Origin: an uncultured Methanobrevibacter sp.
Lineage (GTDB): Archaea; Methanobacteriota; Methanobacteria; Methanobacteriales; Methanobacteriaceae
NCBI GenBank assembly: GCA_902782595.1
Contig: CACZNW010000002.1
Location: 1-5,523 of the forward strand
Direction of reading: 5' to 3'
DNA length: 5,523 nucleotides
The position numbers were made by a program, and so were the translations under genes. Positions 1 to 5,523 of this stretch are shown in pieces. The notes under the pieces are model-generated. The model was not told where the DNA came from, ran no database searches, and worked only from the letters and a program-made list of their open reading frames with translations. Each line of letters starts with the position of its first letter. Position 1 is the stretch's first letter.

Positions 1-1030
1 CAGGAGTAAGGATAAGGACGAAGAGGAAGAAGCCGAAACTGAAGATGAGTCTGAGGAAAAAGAAGAGAAATCTCACTTCTGGAGCAGAAACAAAAAACCT
101 GTCGAATCCGCTGACGGTGAAGCCACGGGAGGAATATTCTCCTTTATCCGTGAAAAAACCATTCAGGAAAAACACGTTGAAGACATACTCTTTGAACTTG
201 AACTTAGTCTTCTTGAAGGGGATGTTGCAATGGAAGTTGCAACCGCAGTCGTTGAAGGAGTCAAGGAAAATCTCGTCGGTAAAAAAATTAAAAGAAGCAA
301 CGATATTCCAGAATACACATACTACGCTTTAAGGGATGCGGTAGCTGAAATCATAGACATTCCGGGCAAGTCAATGACTGAAATGCTTGAGGAAAAAAAG
401 GCCGAGGGTGAACCTCTTGTTGTCATGTTTGTGGGAATCAACGGAACAGGCAAAACCACAACCATAGGTAAACTGGCCAATTATTATCTTAAAAGAGGTT
501 ACACTCCTGTAATTGCGGCTTCAGATACATTCAGGGCAGGGGCCATTGAACAGGTTACCCACCATGCCGAAAACGTCGGAGTTAAAATCATCAAGCACCA
601 GAAGGGCTCAGACCCTGCGGCAGTTGCATATGACGCAGTCGAACATGCACGGGCACAGGGAAAAGAACTTGTACTTATCGATACCGCCGGAAGAATGCAG
701 ACCAATACCAATCTTATGGATGAGATGAAAAAGATTAAAAGGGTTTCCAAACCTGATTTGGTCATTTTCGTCGGTGACGCGATAACAGGTAATGACGCCA
801 CAGAACAGGCACGCAAATTCAATGAGGCAATTGACATTGACGGAGTTATTCTCACCAAGGCCGATGCGGACAGTAAAGGTGGAGCGTCACTTTCAATCGG
901 ATACGTTATCAAAAAGCCTATCATGTTTTTAGGTGTCGGTCAGGGCTATGACGACATTATGGAATATGACCCTGAATGGATGCTTGACCAGCTTTTCAGT
1001 GAGGATGAGGAAATTGCAGAGGAGGATTAG
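1..1030 (+). CDS. ftsY: Signal recognition particle receptor FtsY (SRP GTPase), 5'-truncated
   Basis: FtsY is the membrane-associated receptor that docks the SRP-ribosome complex at the Sec translocon, using paired GTP hydrolysis with SRP54. The reading frame is open from base 2, so 342 residues are visible and the true start lies upstream. Residues 1-24 are a highly acidic Glu/Asp stretch, as in the A domain of this family. A four-helix N domain follows (about 45-125), then the G domain. G-domain motifs: P-loop GINGTGKTTT (Lys151), DTFRAGA (from Asp175), DTAGR (from Asp227), TKAD (285-288) with the following KGGAS, and the closing GVGQGYDD (from Gly311). No key residue is missing. The internal ATG at 230 falls inside the N domain and is not the start. 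The stop overlaps capA by 26 bases. Identification is close to certain; only the N-terminal extent is unknown. Confidence 0.97.
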   Translation, partial: RSKDKDEEEEAETEDESEEKEEKSHFWSRNKKPVESADGEATGGIFSFIREKTIQEKHVEDILFELELSLLEGDVAMEVATAVVEGVKENLVGKKIKRSNDIPEYTYYALRDAVAEIIDIPGKSMTEMLEEKKAEGEPLVVMFVGINGTGKTTTIGKLANYYLKRGYTPVIAASDTFRAGAIEQVTHHAENVGVKIIKHQKGSDPAAVAYDAVEHARAQGKELVLIDTAGRMQTNTNLMDEMKKIKRVSKPDLVIFVGDAITGNDATEQARKFNEAIDIDGVILTKADADSKGGASLSIGYVIKKPIMFLGVGQGYDDIMEYDPEWMLDQLFSEDEEIAEED

Positions 1031-2084
1031 AAATCTTTTACTGATTGTCCTGGTGCTGCTTGTAATATTTGCAGTCTGGGCAACCATATTCAACCCGTCA
1101 AGTTCGGTTGTGAATGCAGATTCAAAGGAAAACGTTTCCATTGCTGTTACAGGTGACGTTATGTTTGCACGTAACATGGCAGGTGTTTTAAACACAGACT
1201 CATCACCGTTTGCCGGCGTGAGTGACGTTACCTCGGTGGTTGATTTGCTTTTAATCAATTTTGAAAATGCAGCAACCTCATCCGAAAATGCAGTCAAGGG
1301 TGATGTTCCGCTTAAATGCGATCCTTCATACGTTCCCCTTGCAAAGGCAAATAACGTGACCGTTGCAGCCCTTGCAAATAACCACGTTTTTGATTATGGT
1401 GCTGAAGGAATGCGTGACACAGTCTCAAACCTGAAGGCGGCAAACATAACTGTGCTCGGTGCCGGAAATACTGCCGAAGAGGCTCACCAGCCGGTTGTAA
1501 AAGACATTAACGGAAGAAAAATCACAATCCTTAACTATATGGATTCACAGAACTTCGCCGAATACTCACAGGAAGTAATGCCGATTGCAAAGGGTTCCAA
1601 TCCGGGTTATTCTGCTTACTCATCAGATGATGCAAGAAAACAGATTGAAAAACACAACGATTCTGATTTAATCATTGCTTTCATGCACTATGGAAACGAA
1701 TATTCATTCTCTCCGAACGAATATCAAATCAACATGTCTCATGAACTGATTGATCTGGGAGCGGATGTTGTAATAGGAGCTCACCCTCACGTTCCGCAGG
1801 GAATTGAAATGTATAACGGAAAGCCAATTTTCTACAGTCTCGGAAATTTCATGTTTGACCTCGGCCGTGAAGATACACTTTCCGATTACTTTGTTGAGAT
1901 GGATATGGTTGATGACCATGTTGACTGCACAGTATATCCGGTGAGGATTTCCGGATACCTTCCCGAACACATGGACAGTGAAGATGGAAAAGCACTTTTA
2001 AGCAGTCTCACACCTCAATGCAGTCAGATGAACATTACCGATAATGGTGTCGGTAAGTTAACATTTAATTTAACTGATAACTAA
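1005..2084 (+). CDS. CapA-family (PGA_cap) metallophosphatase-fold protein, membrane anchored
   Basis: The protein has 359 residues from the ATG at 1005. A basic N-terminus (MRKLQRRIRN) precedes one hydrophobic segment (about 11-29), giving a signal anchor with the bulk outside the cell. The rest is a CapA/PgsA-type domain of the calcineurin-like phosphoesterase superfamily. Its motif set is intact: TGDVM (Asp51), NFE (85-87), LANNHVFDYG (Asn126, His127, Asp130), MHYGNE (His228, Glu232) and GAHPHVPQG (His260, His262). In Bacillus, CapA/PgsA is needed for poly-gamma-glutamate synthesis or export. No capB or capC homologue is visible here, so a PGA role is unproven; another envelope polymer is possible. 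The gene overlaps ftsY by 26 bases with no promoter of its own, which suggests co-transcription and coupled translation. The start is not certain: a TTG at 1014 would work as well, whereas the in-frame ATG at 933 would put 24 unlikely residues before the anchor. Confidence 0.88.
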   Translation: MRKLQRRIRNLLLIVLVLLVIFAVWATIFNPSSSVVNADSKENVSIAVTGDVMFARNMAGVLNTDSSPFAGVSDVTSVVDLLLINFENAATSSENAVKGDVPLKCDPSYVPLAKANNVTVAALANNHVFDYGAEGMRDTVSNLKAANITVLGAGNTAEEAHQPVVKDINGRKITILNYMDSQNFAEYSQEVMPIAKGSNPGYSAYSSDDARKQIEKHNDSDLIIAFMHYGNEYSFSPNEYQINMSHELIDLGADVVIGAHPHVPQGIEMYNGKPIFYSLGNFMFDLGREDTLSDYFVEMDMVDDHVDCTVYPVRISGYLPEHMDSEDGKALLSSLTPQCSQMNITDNGVGKLTFNLTDN

Positions 2085-2104
2085 TCATTATCAGTTATTT
2101 TTTT
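2071..2104 (+). terminator. Hairpin plus poly-T terminator after the capA-like gene
   Basis: A perfect 10-bp inverted repeat pairs 2071-2080 (TAACTGATAA) with 2088-2097 (TTATCAGTTA) around a 7-base loop, and is followed directly by seven T at 2098-2104, then A and another T run. The stop codon of the CapA-like gene lies at the loop boundary (2082-2084). Archaeal termination depends chiefly on the T-tract, so this is a good end for the ftsY-capA transcript. It also separates that unit from the secreted-enzyme genes downstream. Confidence 0.78.
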
Positions 2105-2124
2105 ATTTTAAATGGTTTAAAATT

Positions 2125-2139
2125 AAGATTTAAAATCTT
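2125..2139. repeat. Short AT-rich palindrome in the spacer
   Basis: AAGATTT and AAATCTT form a 7+1+7 perfect palindrome around a central A. With a one-base centre it can only fold as RNA with a shorter stem, and no T-run follows it, so it is not a terminator. It could be an operator-like site, but it lies about 160 bases upstream of the best promoter, and such palindromes arise easily in AT-rich DNA. Confidence 0.3.
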
Positions 2140-2285
2140 GAAAAGTCACTATTAATCTAATTTCAATTCACTATATCTGAACTTATCATAGCTTATTTTA
2201 ATATATATGTTCTTTTAACAAGCATATATATACTTTTTCAACTTATTTTTATCAATTTAAGCTGTTTTAAACCCAGTTTCTTATT

Positions 2286-2300
2286 AAAAAGATTTATATA
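2286..2300 (+). promoter_or_regulatory. Archaeal BRE/TATA promoter for the secreted-enzyme operon
   Basis: A purine-rich AAAAAGA (2286-2292) that fits a BRE sits directly before TTTATATA (2293-2300), a close match to the methanogen TATA box. With the usual distance of about 25 bases from the box to the start site, transcription should begin near 2320-2325. That leaves either a leader of about 15 bases carrying the GAGGTGA at 2327, or an almost leaderless message starting at the GTG at 2323. Confidence 0.72.
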
Positions 2301-2322
2301 TGGTTTTCTATTAATACTTATA

Positions 2323-4134
2323 GTGAGAGGTGAAAAAATTTCGATAAAAAATAATGCATTGATTTTGTCAGTCGTGCTGCTGCTTGTTTTTATGACAGGT
2401 GCTGTCAGTGCGGTTAACCAAACCGATGCAGTGACAAATCATGAAACTGACTTCCGGGCGAATGATACATGTGATGACGTGCTGGAAATGTCAGATGACA
2501 CAGTAACGGGCGAAGACTTGCCCCAAAAAACAACAATCAAAAGCAACGATACCAACATTGTCAGCGGGACTGACTTTTCAGCGAGACTGTGTGATGAAAA
2601 CGGCAGGGGAATAGCCAATAAAACAGTACAGTTCACTTTAAACAACAAATCAGCCAACCACACAACAGACGCAGAAGGTGTGGCGAAACTTAAGGTTTCA
2701 CTCAACCCCGGTACCTATACAGTTAAATACTCATTTAACGGTGACGGATATGCGGCATGTGAAAACGCAACCGACATATTTGTAATCCCAACTTCAGACT
2801 CAAAAATAAAGGCGTCCGACTATACTGCATATGTTGGAGTTACAAACACCTATAAAGTAACACTGACTGTCGCAAACACTCCCCTGGCCAACAGGCTGGT
2901 TACCTTTAAGTTAAACGGCAAGACATATTCCAGAAAAACCAATGCCAAAGGTGAAGCGGCCATCAATATCCAGGAACCTCAGGGAACCTATAAAATTGAA
3001 TACTCATATGCCGGTGAGGACAACATCAAATCAGTCAGCGGCACTTCCAAAATTACAGTTAAAAAGGGAATGCCGGTTAAAATCACAAAATACTCAGCCA
3101 GGGTATACAGGCACAAAAAGGCCGATTACTTTAAAATCAAACTGACCGATACCAGAGGTTCAGTTCTCAAATCCAAAAGGGTAACATTTACACTCAACGG
3201 GAAAAAGTACGTTAAAAAAACAAACGCCAACGGTATTGCTTCACTTAAAGTCAAGCTTAAAATCGGTTCATACAAAATCGGGGTCGGCTTTGCAAAAACC
3301 GCCGTATACGGCAAGGCATCAAAAACATTCACCGTTAAAGTCAAAACAAATAAGAAACTCCACAACGGAATGTGGCTTTTCGGAAAGGACATGTACAGCA
3401 CAGACCTTGCAAAACTTGAAAAATACGGTATAAATGAAGTATTTTTAAATTTCAAGGCTCTGGAACTTCACGGTAAGACAAACGTTGAAAAATGGATTAA
3501 ACAGGCAAAAACCCATGGTATCAGGGTTCACCTGTGGATGCAGGTATTCTACGGTGCAAACAACTGGCAGAATCCGGTCACTTCAGGCGGAAGCATCAAA
3601 TATGATTTAATCAACTCCAAAGTCAGGGAAGCGGTTAAATATGCCAAGGTGAAAGGAGTAAGCGGCGTTCACTTTGACTACGTTAGATATCCGGGAAACG
3701 CACACAACTACAAAAACTCCGTCAAGGCAATCAACCACTTCATTAAAAAGGCAACCGCCGGTGTACATAAGGTAAACAAGAAACTGGTGGTTTCAGCTGC
3801 AGTGATGCCCGAGCCTTCAGGCATGAAATACTACTACGGCCAGGACATTGCCACAATGGGCAAATACCTTGACGCCATCATTCCGATGGTTTACAAGGGA
3901 AATTACCATGCCGGCACCAAATGGATAAAATCGGTGACAGGCACATTTGCAAAACAGTCCAAAAAGGCACAAATCTGGACAGGTCTTCAGTCATACAGAT
4001 CCGATGCCAGTCTCAAAAAGATTCCCGCAAAGGAACTGATGGGTGACGCCGAAGCATCAATTGCCGGCGGAGCATACGGTGTAATACTGTTCAGATTCGG
4101 ATTATTCAACTACATTAACTTCAACAATCTATGA
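2323..4134 (+). CDS. Secreted Ig-like repeat protein with C-terminal GHL10-like glycoside hydrolase domain (paralogue 1)
   Basis: The protein has 603 residues counted from GTG 2323, or 598 if the ATT at 2338 is used. A signal peptide covers about 1-30 (hydrophobic 12-28, likely cleaved after VSA). An acidic, sequon-rich linker (31-69) leads to three Ig-like repeats (about 70-155, 161-248, 250-341). Each carries a T-(N/D)-A-x-G-x-A turn and a G-x-Y strand. A lysine-rich C-terminal domain (about 349-603) reads as a TIM barrel. Its GHL10/DUF187-like landmarks are GIRVHLWMQ (His404), VSGVHFDYVRYPG (Asp452), VSAAVMPEP (Glu497), YYYGQD (Asp508), IPMVYKGNY, and a final GAYGVILFRFG strand. Asp452 and Glu497 are candidate catalytic acids by position, not proven. 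Seven N-x-S/T sequons occur before residue 151 and none after. There is no C-terminal anchor or pseudomurein-binding repeat. The product probably cuts a wall or extracellular glycan, but the substrate is unknown; a purely binding (adhesin) role is the alternative. It heads a two-gene operon. Confidence 0.85.
   Translation: MRGEKISIKNNALILSVVLLLVFMTGAVSAVNQTDAVTNHETDFRANDTCDDVLEMSDDTVTGEDLPQKTTIKSNDTNIVSGTDFSARLCDENGRGIANKTVQFTLNNKSANHTTDAEGVAKLKVSLNPGTYTVKYSFNGDGYAACENATDIFVIPTSDSKIKASDYTAYVGVTNTYKVTLTVANTPLANRLVTFKLNGKTYSRKTNAKGEAAINIQEPQGTYKIEYSYAGEDNIKSVSGTSKITVKKGMPVKITKYSARVYRHKKADYFKIKLTDTRGSVLKSKRVTFTLNGKKYVKKTNANGIASLKVKLKIGSYKIGVGFAKTAVYGKASKTFTVKVKTNKKLHNGMWLFGKDMYSTDLAKLEKYGINEVFLNFKALELHGKTNVEKWIKQAKTHGIRVHLWMQVFYGANNWQNPVTSGGSIKYDLINSKVREAVKYAKVKGVSGVHFDYVRYPGNAHNYKNSVKAINHFIKKATAGVHKVNKKLVVSAAVMPEPSGMKYYYGQDIATMGKYLDAIIPMVYKGNYHAGTKWIKSVTGTFAKQSKKAQIWTGLQSYRSDASLKKIPAKELMGDAEASIAGGAYGVILFRFGLFNYINFNNL
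2327..2333 (+). promoter_or_regulatory. Shine-Dalgarno GAGGTGA that points to an ATT start codon
   Basis: GAGGTGA is complementary to the 3' end of archaeal 16S rRNA (anti-SD ...AUCACCUCC). Four bases after it lies ATT at 2338, in frame with the long coding region, at the place where an ATG would be expected. The sister gene has the same arrangement, GAGGTG then TACC then ATG. The only nearby conventional start in frame, GTG at 2323, lies upstream of this site and would place it inside the coding sequence. Confidence 0.6.
2530..3345 (+). repeat. Three tandem Ig-like domain repeats in paralogue 1
   Basis: Three units of about 86-92 residues follow one another (nt 2530-2787, 2803-3066, 3070-3345). 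Each has a strand like V-x-F-x-L-N, a turn T-(N/D)-A-x-G, and G-(T/S)-Y-x-(V/I) ahead of a closing strand. Units 2 and 3 share LNGK-(T/K)-Y and KTNA. Unit 1 is more divergent and less basic. They resemble the bacterial Ig-like (Big-type) modules common in methanogen adhesin-like proteins and should hold the catalytic domain away from the membrane. Confidence 0.75.
3883..3909 (+). repeat. 27-base exact match between the two paralogues (copy 1; copy 2 at 5391-5417)
   Basis: The bases encoding PMVYKGNYH are identical, including synonymous positions, at 3883-3909 and 5391-5417. A second near-identical stretch of about 25 bases, with one mismatch, covers IWTGLQSY at 3970-3996 and 5478-5504. Surrounding sequence has diverged much more. 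The matches lie in the catalytic domain and point to strong constraint or local gene conversion. Confidence 0.7.
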
Positions 4135-4138
4135 GGTG
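4133..4138 (+). promoter_or_regulatory. Ribosome binding site of paralogue 2, overlapping the stop of paralogue 1
   Basis: GAGGTG begins within the TGA stop of the upstream gene (4132-4134) and lies four bases before the ATG at 4143. The intergenic gap is 8 bases with no terminator or TATA box, so this supports a single transcript and probable translational coupling. Confidence 0.85.
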
Positions 4139-4142
4139 TACC

Positions 4143-5523
4143 ATGAAAAACAGAATATTCATATTTTTAATTATATTGCTGGCTGTTTTTGCCGCTTCGA
4201 CAGTTTCGGCGGCAGACAACTCAACCGATACGGGGGATGACTCTCTTCTTGAAGTTCCCGATGAAACCACACTAATAGGTCAGAATGAAACGGAAAAGGC
4301 ACCAAGTGAAATTTCCCCGTCACAGGCCACAGGATATGATTCATTTGAAACAGACATTTCGGCAAAGCTGACATCAAACGGCAAGGCGCTGCCTTCAAAA
4401 AACGTCACAGTCAAAATAAACGGCGCAACATATAAAAAGGCAACTGACACAAACGGTGCTGTCACTTTCACTGTCAAACTTTCAAAGGGAACCTATGATG
4501 CGGTATTTTCCTTTGACGGTGATGAAAACACAAACTCATCAGCGGCAACATCCAAAATAACAGTTAAGGATGCCGTTAAAACATCCCTTAAGGTGGGGGA
4601 CAAGGACCTTAACTACCGTCAGGGTTCAAAATGTCTTTTCTATGTCAAACTCACTGACAGTAAGGGCAACGCCATCAAAAACCAGTGGGTTACCATAAAT
4701 GTCGGCGGGAAAACCTACAGGGTCAAAACCAACAGTGCCGGAAACGCAAAAATTTATATAAACCTTAAAAAGGGAACATATAAAATAAAATACTCATTTG
4801 CAAAAACCGCCCCATATCTTGCTTCATCCGGATCGTTTAAAATCAAGGTAAGGCCTAAAATGCCGAAGGGTGACGGGTACTGGCTATGGCCTATGCACAT
4901 GAAAAGCGTCAACCTTAAAAGCCTTGCCAAAAAAGGAACAAAACATCTCTTCCTTCATGCAGATGCCGTTGGAAGTTACGGAAAAGCGTCTGTCGTATCC
5001 TTTATCAAAAGGGCTCATAAAAACGGAATGAAAGTTCATCTATGGATTCAGCTGGCATACAGCGGCGGAAACTGGGTTTCACTTGTTGACGGTCACGGCA
5101 AATTAAAGTACTCCTTCATGAACAGTAAAATAAAGCAGGCTAAAAACTTTGCAAAAATCAGTGGAGTGGACGGAATCCACTTTGATTACATGAGATACGG
5201 TGGAACAGCCCACAAACACCCGAATGCTGTAAAATCTGTCAGTTACTTTGTTAAAAAGGCAAGCGTTCAAATCCACAAGGTCAGACCGAACTGTATAGTT
5301 TCAGGTGCCCTGATGCCCGAACCGAGTGCAATGCACTACTATTACGGTCAGGACGTTCCTACATTAAGCAAATACATTGATGTGCTCCTGCCGATGGTTT
5401 ACAAGGGAAATTACCATCAGACCCGTTCATGGATAAAGTCAGTGACAAAAACCTTTGTCAAACAGTCTAACGGTGCTCAAATCTGGACAGGCCTTCAGTC
5501 ATACGTTTCAGATGCAAATACCA
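4143..5523 (+). CDS. Secreted Ig-like repeat protein with GHL10-like glycoside hydrolase domain (paralogue 2), 3'-truncated
   Basis: The frame is open from ATG 4143 to the window end, giving 460 residues. A signal peptide (MKNRIFIFLIILLAVFAAS..., cleavage near Ala23 or Ala24) precedes an acidic linker (25-62). Two Ig-like repeats follow (about 63-142 and 145-236), then the same catalytic domain as its neighbour from about 245. Shared landmarks are MKVHLWIQ (His299), VDGIHFDYMRY (Asp348), SGALMPEPS (Glu393), YYYGQD (Asp404), LPMVYKGNY and IWTGLQSY. By comparison with paralogue 1, about 40 residues (the last barrel strand region) lie outside the window. Four N-x-S/T sequons occur before residue 134 and none in the visible catalytic part. 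The VDGIHFDY form is closer to the usual GHL10 signature than the VSGVHFDY of paralogue 1. It lies 8 bases after paralogue 1 and is surely co-transcribed. Substrate unknown; likely an exported glycan hydrolase or a glycan-binding relative. Confidence 0.85.
   Translation, partial: MKNRIFIFLIILLAVFAASTVSAADNSTDTGDDSLLEVPDETTLIGQNETEKAPSEISPSQATGYDSFETDISAKLTSNGKALPSKNVTVKINGATYKKATDTNGAVTFTVKLSKGTYDAVFSFDGDENTNSSAATSKITVKDAVKTSLKVGDKDLNYRQGSKCLFYVKLTDSKGNAIKNQWVTINVGGKTYRVKTNSAGNAKIYINLKKGTYKIKYSFAKTAPYLASSGSFKIKVRPKMPKGDGYWLWPMHMKSVNLKSLAKKGTKHLFLHADAVGSYGKASVVSFIKRAHKNGMKVHLWIQLAYSGGNWVSLVDGHGKLKYSFMNSKIKQAKNFAKISGVDGIHFDYMRYGGTAHKHPNAVKSVSYFVKKASVQIHKVRPNCIVSGALMPEPSAMHYYYGQDVPTLSKYIDVLLPMVYKGNYHQTRSWIKSVTKTFVKQSNGAQIWTGLQSYVSDANT
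4329..4850 (+). repeat. Two tandem Ig-like domain repeats in paralogue 2
   Basis: Units span nt 4329-4568 and 4575-4850. Unit 1 ends TSKITVK, as does unit 2 of paralogue 1. Unit 2 contains YSFAKTAPY, matching GFAKTAVY in unit 3 of paralogue 1. The two units therefore correspond to the last two of the neighbour, and the first unit of the neighbour has no counterpart here. Confidence 0.72.

Larger units (their letters stand above)
2085..2322. other. AT-rich intergenic spacer without a gene
   Basis: This stretch of about 240 bases is much richer in A and T than the flanking genes and holds no plausible reading frame. It contains the 3' arm and T-tract of the terminator, a short palindrome at 2125-2139, TATA-like runs around 2197-2208 and 2223-2232, and the best promoter at 2286-2300. 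I see no tRNA, no riboswitch and no conserved RNA fold. The length is more than a minimal promoter needs, so regulator binding or a second, upstream promoter is possible. Confidence 0.75.

Noticed and set aside
45..332. A 95-codon + strand reading frame at the start of the window
   Set aside because: It overlaps the ftsY frame, which is open from base 2 and encodes the acidic region and N domain; the shifted frame gives a low-complexity product without family resemblance.
499..924. A 141-codon reading frame on the - strand
   Set aside because: It is antisense to the conserved G domain of ftsY, with no RBS or recognisable motif; a codon-bias shadow.
933..1004. ATG at 933 as the start of the CapA-like gene
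   Set aside because: It would add 24 residues translated from the conserved end of the ftsY G domain in another frame, ahead of a normal basic-plus-hydrophobic anchor that starts at 1005.
929..1970. Antisense reading frames opposite the CapA-like gene (929-1297 and 1704-1970)
   Set aside because: Their coding potential only mirrors the intact family motifs on the + strand; no start signals are present.
2439..3455. Reading frames on both strands inside paralogue 1 (for example 2439-2705 - strand, 3126-3455 - strand, 2942-3145 +, 3236-3433 +)
   Set aside because: All lie within the signal-peptide to barrel coding sequence, whose repeats and motifs are continuous; the products have no coherent features.
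4100..4142. Separate promoter or terminator between the two paralogues
   Set aside because: The gap is 8 bases, the RBS overlaps the stop codon, and no T-tract or TATA box is present.
4171..4477. Short - strand reading frames opposite the start of paralogue 2
   Set aside because: They overlap the signal peptide and first Ig-like repeat of the + strand gene, which is supported by a GAGGTG site, ATG and paralogy.
2530..4850. CRISPR or DNA-level tandem repeat array
   Set aside because: The periodicity is at protein-domain level only (about 90 residues), without conserved direct DNA repeats or spacers.

Overview
The window is most likely archaeal, from a methanogen of the Methanobacteriales, probably Methanobrevibacter. 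The signs are an archaeal-type FtsY with a long acidic N-terminal stretch, an AT-rich spacer with a BRE/TATA box (AAAAAGA then TTTATATA), GAGGTG Shine-Dalgarno sequences, a poly-T terminator, and secreted proteins with lysine-rich Ig-like repeats like the 'adhesin-like proteins' of gut Methanobrevibacter. The genus is inferred from style, not from a marker gene. All genes found are on the + strand.

Layout: (1) 1-1030, the 3' part of ftsY, the GTPase receptor of the signal recognition particle, with a complete NG domain but its N-terminus outside the window. (2) 1005-2084, a membrane-anchored CapA-like (PGA_cap) metallophosphatase-fold protein that overlaps the end of ftsY and is probably translated from the same message. 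A perfect 10-bp hairpin followed by seven T closes this unit at its stop codon. (3) 2085-2322, a very AT-rich spacer with a short palindrome, several TATA-like stretches and one convincing archaeal promoter. (4) 2323-4134 and 4143-5523 (cut by the window end), a two-gene tandem of paralogous secreted proteins. Each has a signal peptide, an acidic linker rich in N-glycosylation sequons, two or three Ig-like repeats, and a C-terminal domain that I read as a TIM-barrel glycoside hydrolase related to the GHL10/DUF187 group.

The two secreted enzymes are separated by 8 bases, with the second gene's ribosome binding site overlapping the first gene's stop codon, so they are almost certainly co-expressed. 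Their products should act outside the membrane on a wall or extracellular polysaccharide. In a Methanobacteriales host, pseudomurein or a surface glycan is the obvious candidate, but the substrate cannot be read from the sequence. The first gene has an unusual start: a good Shine-Dalgarno points to an ATT codon, while the only conventional start (GTG) lies upstream of it, near the predicted transcription start.

The ftsY-capA pair is housekeeping plus envelope. The paralogue pair is the accessory and most interesting part of the window.
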